Positions 1 through 8,531 of a stretch of DNA of 64,000 bases are shown here, piece after piece. The notes below the pieces were generated by a model that was not told the DNA's origin, ran no database searches, and saw only the letters and a list, made by a program, of their open reading frames with translations. The stretch comes from Streptomyces aureoverticillatus (GTDB lineage: Bacteria > Actinomycetota > Actinomycetes > Streptomycetales > Streptomycetaceae): NCBI RefSeq assembly GCF_014649395.1, contig NZ_BMSY01000012.1, positions 1 to 64,000 of the forward strand. Direction: 5' to 3'. Position 1 is the stretch's first letter, and every line of letters begins with the position of its first letter. Both the position numbers and the translations under genes were made by a program.

Positions 1-210
1 GGTGACGAACTGTCCCACCTTCGTCGGGGTGGTCTTGGCCACGCGGAACCGAACCGAGCGGCCATCAAGCGTGAACGCGCACGCCGCGTACTCGGCGCTC
101 TCCGGTTCGGGCACCAGCGGCGAGCAGGCGAAACCATTCGGGTCGTACACCAACGCCTTCGCCGCCAGCAGGTCACCGTGAAACCCCATCCACGGCTGAT
201 TCATCACCAT
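1..210 (-). CDS. MepB family protein, N-terminal part (runs off the window)
   Basis: The minus strand reads an open 70-residue N-terminus starting MVMNQPWMGF and ending FRVAKTTPTKVGQFVT at the window edge. The segment from EYAACAFTLDG to KTTPTKVGQFVT matches my memory of the MepB family, small proteins first named from the staphylococcal mepRAB multidrug-efflux operon. Their own biochemical function is not established. The ATG at 208-210 is chosen because the next upstream ATG in this frame meets a stop after two codons. The remaining half of the protein lies before base 1, so I cannot say whether the gene is intact. It sits directly downstream of a broken recombinase, in an accessory-looking stretch. 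Confidence 0.6.
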   Translation of the reverse strand, partial: MVMNQPWMGFHGDLLAAKALVYDPNGFACSPLVPEPESAEYAACAFTLDGRSVRFRVAKTTPTKVGQFVT

Positions 211-359
211 GCCGTCATCCTGCCATGGCGGCCAGGCGCACTGCTTTGGCCCTCATACCGCCAGTCGCGCACCGCCACCCTCGAACCCGAGGTCCATCCT
301 CCGGACAGAGCCCAGGTCCGTTCGGCACACCCCACGATGACCGACTCATCGGACAGGCC

Positions 360-665
360 CTAGTAGTCGTCGGTGTGCGCGATCGTGATCCGCTCGCCCA
401 GGAAGACCTGCTGCGGGACCTCGCCGAACCGCTCGTGGCAGACCGCCGTCCATCCGTAGCGGGTGTCGGTGACGAACCCCAGGAACATCCGCAGGTTCCT
501 GAGGCGACCGCGGGCCGCTTGATCGTGTCGTCCTTCAAGAACCGCACCCGCTGCTACCGGGCCCCGCGTTCGAGCATCGCCTCAAAGACCGTCGGCTCGG
601 GGTCCAGCGGCACCACGCGCTTGACCAGCACCAGATGCGACGCAGACGTCGCCGCTTCTCAACGG
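360..665 (-). pseudogene. Remnant of a tyrosine recombinase/integrase N-terminal region
   Basis: Reading the minus strand gives LVLVKRVVPLDPEPTVFEAM, then an in-frame TAG, then RVRFLKDDTIK. After a frame change it continues RLRNLRMFLGFVTDTRYGWT and CHERFGEVPQQVF, stopping at 360-362. These pieces resemble the N-terminal SAM-like region of actinobacterial phage and ICE tyrosine recombinases, where a tract like VFEAML..WARQQR.RFLK.DTI is followed by LR.F..FV.D.RYGW. Several internal residues are missing between DTIK and RLRN, and the whole catalytic domain (R-H-R-Y) is absent. The lesions I can see are a nonsense codon, a frameshift and an internal deletion. The family assignment is from memory of the motif. 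Confidence 0.5.
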
Positions 666-917
666 GGACCGCCTCTCGTCGCCCTTCGGTCATGACGACC
701 ACGCGAGGACGACGTGACTGCTTCGACTCCGCATGGGGAGCGGTGAGTCCCAGACCCTGGAAGGCCTTCGGCGCCGGAGCCTGCTGGTAGCAGGTGGGAG
801 CCGGTGGGCACGCGTAGCGCTCGGCATCTTCCGGGCGGACCGACCGAGAGGGTCTCCAAGCTATCTTGCTCGGGCAAAAGTGGGGCCGTCTCGTCAGCCC
901 AAAAGGGCGTCACAGGT
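666..917. other. Non-coding stretch upstream of the MoxR gene
   Basis: No reading frame here looks like a protein in composition. It probably carries the promoter for the MoxR/VWA pair: a TATCTT hexamer near 862 could be a -10 element, but I find no convincing -35. Confidence 0.3.
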
Positions 918-929
918 ATGGAGTTGCGT

Positions 930-2129
930 ATGGGCGCACAGGACGCGCAGGACACGGCCAAGAGGCTGCAGGCGATCAGCGACGAGCTGTCGGACCGCTT
1001 CTATGAGCGTGCCGACGTGGTGCGGACGCTGGTGACGACGCTGCTGGCCGGACAGCACTCGTTGGTGCTCGGCCCGCCCGGAACGGCGAAGTCCGAGATG
1101 GCCCGGGAGCTCACGGGCAGGGTCGAGGGGGCGTCCTACTGGGAGATCCTCCTGTCGAAGTTCACCGCGCCGACGAGGATGTTCGGTCCCATCGACGTCG
1201 CCGCGCTGGCCCGGGGTGAGTATCGCCAGGTCTACGACGGCCGTGCCACGACCGCGCATGTCGCGTTCATCGACGAGATCTTCAAGTGCTCCACGGCGGC
1301 GCTGAACGAGACGTTGGGCTACCTCAACGAGCGGATCTACCACCCCGAGAGCGGCGGCGAGCCGATCCGCTGCCCGCTGATCGGGGCCATCACGGCGAGC
1401 AACGAGCTGCCCAGCGGAGAGGATTCGGCCGCGATCTACGACCGGCTGCTGGTACGGATCGAGGTCGGGTACCTGGCAGACCCCTCGAACTTCGCCGCCC
1501 TGGTCCGCTCGGCCGTCAGCCGCCCGGCGGCACCGACACGCACCACCATCGAGCTGGCGGCGTTGCAGCACGCCGTGACCGAAACCGTCCCGGCCGTGGA
1601 GGTCCCCGACGTGATCGTGGATGCGGTGTGTACGCTGCGGGCCGCCCTGCGCCGCAAGGAACTCATCGCCTCTGACCGCCGCTGGCGTCAGGCGGTGGGC
1701 CTGCTCCAGGCATCCGCGTACCTCGACGGCCGCCCGGCGGTCGGCGAGGCCGACCTGTCGGTGCTGACTCACGTGCTGTGGGACTCCCCCGCCGAGCGCC
1801 CGGCTGTCGAGCGCGAGGTGCTGCACCTGGTCAACCCCGACGCCAAGGAAGCGCTCGACCTGGCCGACGCCATCGAGGAGCTGGAGGCCCAGCTCGACGC
1901 CATGGCCGGGCAGTCCCGCGAAGCGCTGAGCGAGTGGGTCATCAAGAAGGCCCACCACCAGCTCGCACTGGCGGGGAAGCGGCTGGAGAAACTGCGCGAG
2001 GAGGCGGCGGGCGCCGGCCGCTCCACCGCCGCCATCGACCGGGTCACCGGCCGCCAGCGCGCCGTCCGTGCCCGCGTTCTCACCGAGGCCCTCGGCATGG
2101 ACGCGAGTATGGTCCAGGCCCAACTCTGA
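930..2129 (+). CDS. MoxR-family AAA+ ATPase (RavA-like)
   Basis: A 399-residue AAA+ ATPase of the MoxR group, which typically works as a chaperone with a VWA-domain partner. Walker A is GPPGTAKS at about residues 48-55, Walker B VAFIDEI at about 111-117, and a sensor-1-like GAITASNELPSGE follows near residue 155. The sequence ADVVRTLVTTLLAGQHSLVL before the P-loop is typical of the RavA subgroup. The C-terminal third is alpha-helical and charged and may include a short coiled coil. ATG 930 is preferred because GGAG lies 6 nt upstream; ATG 918 is an in-frame alternative. The VWA protein follows after 29 nt, so the two are very likely co-transcribed and functionally paired, as in RavA-ViaA. The substrate is unknown. 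Confidence 0.85.
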   Translation: MGAQDAQDTAKRLQAISDELSDRFYERADVVRTLVTTLLAGQHSLVLGPPGTAKSEMARELTGRVEGASYWEILLSKFTAPTRMFGPIDVAALARGEYRQVYDGRATTAHVAFIDEIFKCSTAALNETLGYLNERIYHPESGGEPIRCPLIGAITASNELPSGEDSAAIYDRLLVRIEVGYLADPSNFAALVRSAVSRPAAPTRTTIELAALQHAVTETVPAVEVPDVIVDAVCTLRAALRRKELIASDRRWRQAVGLLQASAYLDGRPAVGEADLSVLTHVLWDSPAERPAVEREVLHLVNPDAKEALDLADAIEELEAQLDAMAGQSREALSEWVIKKAHHQLALAGKRLEKLREEAAGAGRSTAAIDRVTGRQRAVRARVLTEALGMDASMVQAQL

Positions 2130-2158
2130 ACAACGGAGGCACCGAGGGAATCAGGCCC

Positions 2159-3778
2159 ATGGGCGAGACACCGATCAAGCTCGACGAGCTGACGATCCGG
2201 GCCGGGAAGTGGCTGGCCCTGTCCGCCGCCGCTCCCGAGCGGCACACCGCGGCCGTGGTCGCGGACCGGTTCGAACAGATCACATGGCGCGACACCTACG
2301 AGCAGGCGGCCGGACTGCGCGAGCTGGCCGAGGAGCTGAACCAGCGCTACGACCACACCACCGACCTTCTGACCGACGCGTTCCTGGCCGCCTACAAGGT
2401 CAGCCCGCGGTTGCGCGAGCGCACAGAGATGGCCCCCTCCCGGCTGGTCAACCACCACGTCATCACCTCACTGACGGAGTCACTGGAGTTCGCCGAGCTG
2501 CACCGTGAGACGGCCGGCGACCCCTACGCCGCCGCCATGGCCGTACTCGCCCAGGCCGCCGCGCTGCGCCGGGTGCTGGAGCGCTCCCGGGACGCCCAGG
2601 AACACGCCGAGCAGGCGAAGAAGGCCCACCAGGACGCCGAAGGCGCGGCGACCGCCGTGGGCGAGGCGCTCCAGCAGGCCGCTGACACGGCCGATGAGGA
2701 CGGCACCGTGCCGGCCCGGGCCGCCGACGCCGTACAACAGGCGATCGAGGCCGCTGAGGCTGCTGAGGCCGCTGTGCTGCAGGCCGCCCAGGACGCAGCA
2801 CAGGCCCTCGTGGCGGCGGCCCCCGGTATCCGCACCGCCGCTCGGAACGCGGCCGCGAAGGCCGCCGAGGCCGTACGGGAGGAAGCCGCGCTGATGCGGG
2901 CATGGGGCACCGGGCCCGGCGAGCTGGAGCGGATGCCGTTCGACCGGCGTGCCCGGCTCGCCGAGCGGCTGCGCACCAGCCGTCTCGCACAGTGGGCCGA
3001 CCTGATCGGTCGCTTCCGGCAGATGGCCGACGGTGAGCGCGCCCGCAAGGTGGAGAACGCCACCGGAGAGCTGGTCGGCGTCACACTCGGCGACGACCTC
3101 TCCCGTGTGATCCCCTCCGAGCTGGCCAACCTCGGCCTGCCTGAGCTGCGTGCGGTGTTCGCCGCACGCTACGCCGCCGGAGAGCTGATGCTTTACGACA
3201 GCCAGGGAGAGCAGACCGCCGGCAAGGGCGCCATCATCGCGTGCGTGGACACCTCGCACTCCATGTACGTGGAAGGGCCCGGCGGAATCACCCGGGAGGC
3301 GTGGGCCAAGGGGTGCGCCCTGGCGCTGCTGGATCAGGCCCGCCAGGCCCAGCGAGACTTCGTCGGCATCCTGTTCTCCGCCGCCGACAAGATCCAGGTC
3401 TTCCGCTTCCCGGCCGGCCCGCCCGCCGGCATCGACCGGATCCTCGACTTCGCGGAGACCTTCCTCGGCGGCGGCACCAGCTTCCAGACGCCGCTGACAG
3501 CGGCCCGCGAACTGCTGGGCGAGGAATTCAACGACACCGCCCGCACGCGGGGCGACATCGTCATGCTCACCGACGACGAATGCGGCGTCACCGAAGAATG
3601 GATGCGCGGCTGGAACGACGCCAAGCGCCTGCTGGGCTTCCGGGTCTTCGGTGTGGCCATCGGCGCCCCGCCCGCCGCCGAGGCCGACTCGGTCCTGGAG
3701 ACCCTGTGCGACAACCTCCGCTCCATTGCGGACCTCACCGACGTCCACGCCGCCGCCGACCTCTTCCGCGTGATCTGA
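2159..3778 (+). CDS. VWA domain protein, partner of the MoxR ATPase
   Basis: A 539-residue protein with a von Willebrand factor A domain in its C-terminal third. The MIDAS metal site is visible as VDTSHSM (DxSxS) near residue 363, GGGTSF near 440 supplies the conserved threonine, and LTDDECG near 471 the conserved aspartate. Before it lies an unusually alanine- and glutamine-rich helical segment (about residues 150-260, with runs such as EAAEAAEAAVLQAAQDAAQA) that should form a long helix or coiled coil. This layout, helical N-terminus and C-terminal VWA, resembles ViaA. It is cytoplasmic, with no signal or membrane segment. A GGAGG and a GAGGG precede the ATG at 2159. The immediate upstream MoxR gene suggests a two-protein chaperone or remodelling machine. 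Confidence 0.85.
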   Translation: MGETPIKLDELTIRAGKWLALSAAAPERHTAAVVADRFEQITWRDTYEQAAGLRELAEELNQRYDHTTDLLTDAFLAAYKVSPRLRERTEMAPSRLVNHHVITSLTESLEFAELHRETAGDPYAAAMAVLAQAAALRRVLERSRDAQEHAEQAKKAHQDAEGAATAVGEALQQAADTADEDGTVPARAADAVQQAIEAAEAAEAAVLQAAQDAAQALVAAAPGIRTAARNAAAKAAEAVREEAALMRAWGTGPGELERMPFDRRARLAERLRTSRLAQWADLIGRFRQMADGERARKVENATGELVGVTLGDDLSRVIPSELANLGLPELRAVFAARYAAGELMLYDSQGEQTAGKGAIIACVDTSHSMYVEGPGGITREAWAKGCALALLDQARQAQRDFVGILFSAADKIQVFRFPAGPPAGIDRILDFAETFLGGGTSFQTPLTAARELLGEEFNDTARTRGDIVMLTDDECGVTEEWMRGWNDAKRLLGFRVFGVAIGAPPAAEADSVLETLCDNLRSIADLTDVHAAADLFRVI

Positions 3779-4061
3779 CCCGTCGCCGCCACCCGTCCGG
3801 CGCGCCCGCACGGTTGAGGCTTTCCGATCGCGGCCGCGACGTACCGCGCGGCGTCGACCTGCCCGTACGCCCCGGCCGACGCCCTCGCCGTCCCCGCCCC
3901 CTCCAGGGCGGGCACGACCACGCCGAGCCGTCCCCACGCCGGGATCGACGCGCCCCGGGCCGGGTCCATGATCGTCGGCGACGACCCCACGGCCGACGTC
4001 ACCCGACGAGCGGCCCAGTGCCCCCGAGCGACCCAGGGCCACAGGAGCGCGCTCCACCGCC
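3779..4061. other. Gap with a possible decayed reading frame on the minus strand
   Basis: Both flanking genes end here, so promoters are not expected. On the minus strand an open frame reads SSPTIMDPARGASIPAWGRL, then GVVVPALEGAGTA and AYGQVDAARYVAAAIGKP. This looks more protein-like than random GC-rich sequence and may be a shortened remnant of a gene. I found no start codon with a ribosome site and cannot name a family. Confidence 0.2.
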
Positions 4062-4874
4062 TCAGATGAAGTTGAGCGCGGCCGCGCCCCCCACTCCCCC
4101 GAGCAGCATGAACACCGGCATCAGCACCTTCAGCTCGATCCAGCTCCCGGCCCGGAACCGCATCATCCGCGGCGGCCCGATCGGATACCAGCGCTTGCGG
4201 CCGATCGGGATGGGCCACAGGATCGGGCAGCCGGAGACGGTCAGCGCGTCCCCGATGTCGTGCACCAGCGCGCCGAGCACCACCGGCAGGCCCAGCCACA
4301 GGTACTCCTGGCCCGGCGCCGTGAACAGCCAGTCCGAGCCATTGCCCGGTTTGTCCAGTACGCCCGCCATGATCCACGCGCTGGTCGCCGCGAGAAGCCA
4401 CACCAGCACATCGCTGCTCGACCCGCGCGCGGCCCGCCACAGCAGGCCCTCGATGGCGAGCACCATGTGCACGAACAGGAGCGCGAGCACCGCCCACCGG
4501 CCACCGGCCACCGCGAGCACCGAGGAACCCGCGCCGATCAGGACCGCCCAGACCCAGGTGTGCGTGAGTGTGCGGTGACCGCCGGAGCGACGCGGGTCGC
4601 CCGGCTTGCGGGTCGACCGGTAGACGGCGTACGAGAGCTTGTCGACGATCTCGCACAGGCCGCGCGAGATCGGCCCGAAGGCGCGCGAAATGGTCGCCGA
4701 CTTGTGGTCGAGGTCCGGCGCGAGCGCGGCTCCGGCGCAGATCAGGGCCCCCACGAGGAGGACCGGCCAGGGCATCGAGTGCCCCGCGGCCGCCGCGGCG
4801 GCGCCGACGCCCAGCCAGGCCGCCGCCCCCGACAGTGAGTGTGCCGGTCCCATCATTGCTGTTGCCCGCCCCAT
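4062..4874 (-). CDS. YdjM-type membrane-bound metal-dependent hydrolase (DUF457)
   Basis: A protein of up to 270 residues with about six hydrophobic segments, typical of the YdjM/DUF457 family of predicted membrane metal-dependent hydrolases (Escherichia coli YdjM is LexA-regulated). Conserved metal-site motifs are visible: MMGPAHSLSG at the N-terminus, PDLDHKSA near residue 54, GGHRTLTHT near residue 100 and HDIGDALT near the C-terminus. The substrate is unknown for the family. The conserved N-terminus MMGPAHS begins at residue 7 of the longest frame, so the true start may be the ATG at 4856 rather than 4874. The gene is divergent from the RNA helicase, with about 100 bp between them for both promoters. 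Confidence 0.8.
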   Translation of the reverse strand: MGRATAMMGPAHSLSGAAAWLGVGAAAAAAGHSMPWPVLLVGALICAGAALAPDLDHKSATISRAFGPISRGLCEIVDKLSYAVYRSTRKPGDPRRSGGHRTLTHTWVWAVLIGAGSSVLAVAGGRWAVLALLFVHMVLAIEGLLWRAARGSSSDVLVWLLAATSAWIMAGVLDKPGNGSDWLFTAPGQEYLWLGLPVVLGALVHDIGDALTVSGCPILWPIPIGRKRWYPIGPPRMMRFRAGSWIELKVLMPVFMLLGGVGGAAALNFI

Positions 4875-4977
4875 TTCCGTTGACCCGACGCCCCGTTGGC
4901 GAAACAGCGTAGCGTTCGTGATCTTCGTACGGTCGTCCGGTTCCCTGATCCGGTGGGAAGGGAGGCAAGATGGGGGT

Positions 4978-7491
4978 GTGACCCTTATCGATCAGTTGCC
5001 GCCGGATGCCGACCCCGATGCCCTCTTCGAAGCCTTCTCGTCGTGGGCCGAGGACCAGGGGATCACTCTCTATCCGGCCCAGGAGGAGGCGCTGATCGAG
5101 GTGGTTTCCGGGGCAAATGTGATCTTGTCGACACCCACCGGCTCCGGCAAGAGCCTGGTCGCGGCCGGCGCGCACTTCACGGCCCTCGCCCAGGACAAGG
5201 TCACCTTCTACACCGCTCCGATCAAGGCGCTGGTGTCGGAGAAGTTCTTCGACCTGTGCAAGCTCTTCGGCACCGAGAACGTCGGCATGCTGACCGGTGA
5301 CGCCTCCGTGAACGCCGACGCCCCCGTGATCTGCTGCACCGCCGAGGTCCTCGCCTCCATCGCGCTGCGCGACGGCAAGGACGCCGACATCGGCCAGGTC
5401 GTGATGGACGAGTTCCACTTCTACGCGGAGCCCGACCGCGGCTGGGCCTGGCAGATCCCGCTGCTCGAACTGCCGCAGGCGCAGTTCGTCCTCATGTCCG
5501 CGACGCTCGGTGACGTCTCGATGTTCGAGAAGGACCTCACGCGCCGCACCGGCCGCCCCACCTCGGTGGTCCGCTCCGCGACCCGCCCCGTCCCGCTCTC
5601 GTACGAGTACCGCCTCACTCCCATCACCGAGACGCTGACCGAGCTCCTGGAGACCAAACAGGCGCCGGTCTACATCGTGCACTTCACGCAGGCGCAGGCC
5701 GTGGAGCGGGCGCAGTCGCTGATGAGCATCAACATGTGCACCCGCGCCGAGAAGGACCAGATCGCCGAGCTCATCGGCAACTTCCGCTTCACCACCAAGT
5801 TCGGCCGCAACCTCTCGCGCTATGTCCGGCACGGCATCGGTGTGCACCACGCCGGCATGCTGCCCAAGTACCGCCGCCTGGTGGAGAAGCTCGCCCAGGC
5901 CGGTCTCCTGAAGGTCATCTGCGGCACGGACACCCTCGGCGTCGGCGTGAACGTGCCCATCCGTACGGTGCTCTTCACGGCTCTCACCAAGTACGACGGC
6001 AATCGTGTGCGCACCCTGCGCGCGCGGGAGTTCCACCAGATCGCCGGCCGTGCCGGGCGTGCCGGCTTCGACACCGCGGGCTTGGTCGTCGCGCAGGCGC
6101 CCGAGCACGTCATCGAGAACGAGAAGGCGCTCGCCAAGGCGGGCGACGACGCGAAGAAGCGCCGCAAGGTGGTGCGCAAGAAGGCTCCCGAGGGCTTCGT
6201 GGGCTGGACCGAGAGCACTTTCGAGAAGCTCATCGCCTCCGACCCCGAGCCGCTCACGTCGCGGTTCCGCGTCACCCACACCATGCTGCTCTCGGTGATC
6301 GCGCGGCCCGGCAACGCCTTCGAGGCGATGCGCCGTCTCCTGGAGGACAACCACGAGCCGCGCAGGCAGCAGCTCCGGCACATCCGCCGCGCCATCGCCA
6401 TCTACCGCTCCCTGCTCGCGGGGGGCGTCGTCGAGAAGCTCGACGAGCCGGACGCCACCGGCCGCGTCGTGCGCCTGACGGTCGACCTCCAGCAGGACTT
6501 CGCGCTCAACCAACCGCTGTCGACCTTCGCTCTCGCGGCGTTCGAACTCCTCGAGCCCGAGTCGCCCTCGTACGCCCTCGACATGGTCTCCGTCGTGGAG
6601 TCCACCCTCGACGACCCGCGCCAGATCCTCGCCGCCCAGCAGAACAAGGCGCGCGGCGAGGCCGTGGCCCTGATGAAGGCCGACGGCGTCGAGTACGAGG
6701 AGCGGATGGAGCGCCTTCAGGACATCACGTACCCGAAGCCGCTGGAGGAGCTCCTCTTCCACGCCTACGACACCTACCGCACCAGCCACCCGTGGGTCGG
6801 CGATCACCCGCTGTCCCCGAAGTCCGTGATCCGCGACATGTACGAACGGGCGCTGTCCTTCACCGAGTTCACCTCGTTCTACGAGCTCGCCCGCACCGAG
6901 GGCATCGTCCTGCGCTACCTCGCGAGCGCGTACAAGGCGCTGGAGCACACCATCCCGGACGACCTGAAGTCCGAGGACCTGGAGGATCTGATCGCCTGGC
7001 TCGGCGAGATGGTCCGACAGGTCGACTCCAGCCTTCTGGACGAGTGGGAGCAGCTCGCCAATCCGGAGGTCATGACGGCCGAGGAGGCCCAGGAGAAGGC
7101 CGACCAGGTGAAGCCGGTGACGGCCAACGCCCGCGCCTTCCGTGTCCTCGTCCGCAACGCGCTCTTCCGGCGTGTCGAGCTCGCCGCCCTCGACCACGTC
7201 GAGGAGCTGGGCGAGCTGGACGCCGAGTCGGGCTGGGACGCGGACGCCTGGGGCGCGGCCATGGACAAGTACTGGGACGAGTACGACGACCTGGGCACCG
7301 GCCCCGACGCGCGCGGCCCCAAGCTGTTGCTCATCGAGGAGGATCCGGAGCACGGTCTCTGGCGCGTCCGCCAGACGTTCGCCGACCCGAACGGCGACCA
7401 TGACTGGGGCATCAGCGCGGAGGTCGACCTCGCGGCGTCCGACGAGGAGGGCCGCGCCGTCGTCCGCGTCACGGACGTCGGGCAGCTCTGA
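4978..7491 (+). CDS. DEAD/DEAH-box RNA helicase with DUF3516-type C-terminus
   Basis: An 837-residue superfamily 2 helicase. Motif I is STPTGSGKS at residues 51-59, motif II VVMDEFHFY near 145, motif III MSATLGD near 173, and motif VI QIAGRAGRAGFD near 355-366. HHAGMLPKYRR precedes motif VI as in Ski2/Mtr4-like enzymes. The C-terminal half (about 400-830) matches the DUF3516 extension found in actinobacterial members. Expected role: ATP-dependent RNA unwinding in the cytoplasm. The GTG start at 4978 fits the conserved VTLIDQLPPDADPDALFEAF N-terminus. GGAGG lies 12 nt upstream, slightly far. A small thioesterase gene follows after 37 nt. Confidence 0.9.
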   Translation: MTLIDQLPPDADPDALFEAFSSWAEDQGITLYPAQEEALIEVVSGANVILSTPTGSGKSLVAAGAHFTALAQDKVTFYTAPIKALVSEKFFDLCKLFGTENVGMLTGDASVNADAPVICCTAEVLASIALRDGKDADIGQVVMDEFHFYAEPDRGWAWQIPLLELPQAQFVLMSATLGDVSMFEKDLTRRTGRPTSVVRSATRPVPLSYEYRLTPITETLTELLETKQAPVYIVHFTQAQAVERAQSLMSINMCTRAEKDQIAELIGNFRFTTKFGRNLSRYVRHGIGVHHAGMLPKYRRLVEKLAQAGLLKVICGTDTLGVGVNVPIRTVLFTALTKYDGNRVRTLRAREFHQIAGRAGRAGFDTAGLVVAQAPEHVIENEKALAKAGDDAKKRRKVVRKKAPEGFVGWTESTFEKLIASDPEPLTSRFRVTHTMLLSVIARPGNAFEAMRRLLEDNHEPRRQQLRHIRRAIAIYRSLLAGGVVEKLDEPDATGRVVRLTVDLQQDFALNQPLSTFALAAFELLEPESPSYALDMVSVVESTLDDPRQILAAQQNKARGEAVALMKADGVEYEERMERLQDITYPKPLEELLFHAYDTYRTSHPWVGDHPLSPKSVIRDMYERALSFTEFTSFYELARTEGIVLRYLASAYKALEHTIPDDLKSEDLEDLIAWLGEMVRQVDSSLLDEWEQLANPEVMTAEEAQEKADQVKPVTANARAFRVLVRNALFRRVELAALDHVEELGELDAESGWDADAWGAAMDKYWDEYDDLGTGPDARGPKLLLIEEDPEHGLWRVRQTFADPNGDHDWGISAEVDLAASDEEGRAVVRVTDVGQL

Positions 7492-7528
7492 GCGCCCCGA
7501 GCCCCTGGACAGGAGTCGAAAAACCGTC

Positions 7529-8431
7529 ATGAACAATCCCGCCGACCGCCTGGTCGATCTGCTGGATCTGGAACAGATCGAGGTCAACATCTTCCGCGGC
7601 CGCAGCCCGCAGGAGTCCCTCCAGCGCGTCTTCGGCGGGCAGGTCGCCGGACAGGCGCTGGTCGCGGCCGGCCGCACCACGGAGGGCGACCGGCCGGTGC
7701 ACTCGCTGCACGCGTACTTCCTGCGTCCCGGCCGGCCGGGCGTGCCCATCGTGTACCAGGTGGAGCGGGTGCGCGACGGCCGGTCCTTCACCACGCGCCG
7801 CGTCACGGCGGTCCAGCAGGGTCGCACCATCTTCAATCTCACCGCTTCCTTCCATCAGCCCGAACAGGGCGCTTTCGAACACCAGCTGCCGCCGCGCATC
7901 GAGGCTCCCGCCCCGGACTCACTGCCGACGGTCGCCGAGGAGATCAAGGAACACCTGGGCGCACTCCCGGAGCAGTGGGAGCGGATGGCGCGGCGGCAGC
8001 CCTTCGACATCCGCTATGTGGACCGGCTGCGCTGGACCGCCGAGGAGGTCAAGGACGCCGAGCCGCGCAGCGCGGTGTGGATGCGCGCCGTCGGTCCACT
8101 GGGCGACGACCCGCTGGTGCACACCTGCGCGCTCACGTACGCCAGCGACATGACTCTCCTGGACGCCGTCCGTATCCCCGTGGAGCCCCTGTGGGGCCCG
8201 CGCGGCTTCGACATGGCCTCGCTCGACCACGCCATGTGGTTCCACCGGCCGTTCCGCGCCGACGAGTGGTTCCTGTACGACCAGGAGTCACCGATCGCCA
8301 CGGGTGGCCGTGGTCTGGCGCGGGGCCGCATCTACGACATCGAGGGCCGGCTCCTCGTCTCGGTCGTCCAGGAGGGGCTCTTCCGCCCCCACACGCCCCG
8401 GCACATGGGCACGCCCGCCCCGGATGCCTGA
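7529..8431 (+). CDS. tesB: Acyl-CoA thioesterase II
   Basis: A 300-residue double-hotdog acyl-CoA thioesterase of the TesB family, which hydrolyses acyl-CoA to free fatty acid and CoA. Typical landmarks are FGGQVAGQALVAAGRT near residue 38, SLHAYFLRPG near 60, the RRVTAVQQG strand, and SLDHAMWFHRPFRADEW near 230, which carries the conserved aspartate of the second hotdog. Length and both hotdog halves are complete. AGGAG lies 13 nt before the ATG at 7529. It follows the helicase gene by 37 nt on the same strand and may be co-transcribed, although no functional link is evident. Confidence 0.9.
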   Translation: MNNPADRLVDLLDLEQIEVNIFRGRSPQESLQRVFGGQVAGQALVAAGRTTEGDRPVHSLHAYFLRPGRPGVPIVYQVERVRDGRSFTTRRVTAVQQGRTIFNLTASFHQPEQGAFEHQLPPRIEAPAPDSLPTVAEEIKEHLGALPEQWERMARRQPFDIRYVDRLRWTAEEVKDAEPRSAVWMRAVGPLGDDPLVHTCALTYASDMTLLDAVRIPVEPLWGPRGFDMASLDHAMWFHRPFRADEWFLYDQESPIATGGRGLARGRIYDIEGRLLVSVVQEGLFRPHTPRHMGTPAPDA

Positions 8432-8448
8432 GCGGCACGACGCCTCCC

Positions 8449-8486
8449 GGGACTTGCGGGACTTGCGGGACTTGCGGGACTTGAAG
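8449..8486 (+). repeat. 9-bp tandem repeat (GACTTGCGG, three copies plus a partial)
   Basis: Perfect copies of GACTTGCGG begin at 8451, 8460 and 8469, followed by a seventh-base-diverging partial copy GACTTGAAG. It lies between tesB and the TPR protein gene, outside any coding region. Confidence 0.85.
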
Positions 8487-8490
8487 ACTT

Positions 8491-8510
8491 CCTCCCCAAC
8501 GAGGGGGAGG
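8491..8510 (+). promoter_or_regulatory. Small stem-loop upstream of the TPR protein gene
   Basis: CCTCCCC (8491-8497) pairs with GGGGAGG (8504-8510) around a 6-nt loop. There is no following U-tract, so it is not a standard terminator. It lies 10 nt before the GGGAG ribosome site of the next gene and could affect translation. Function is inferred only. Confidence 0.35.
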
Positions 8511-8531
8511 CGCAGGGGACGGGAGCACGAC

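Noticed and set aside
3334..7842. 1502-codon minus-strand open frame
   Set aside because: Entirely antisense to the VWA, hydrolase and helicase genes. It is a high-GC shadow with Arg/Gly/Ala-biased composition and no family motifs, except the small 3785-4055 stretch noted separately.
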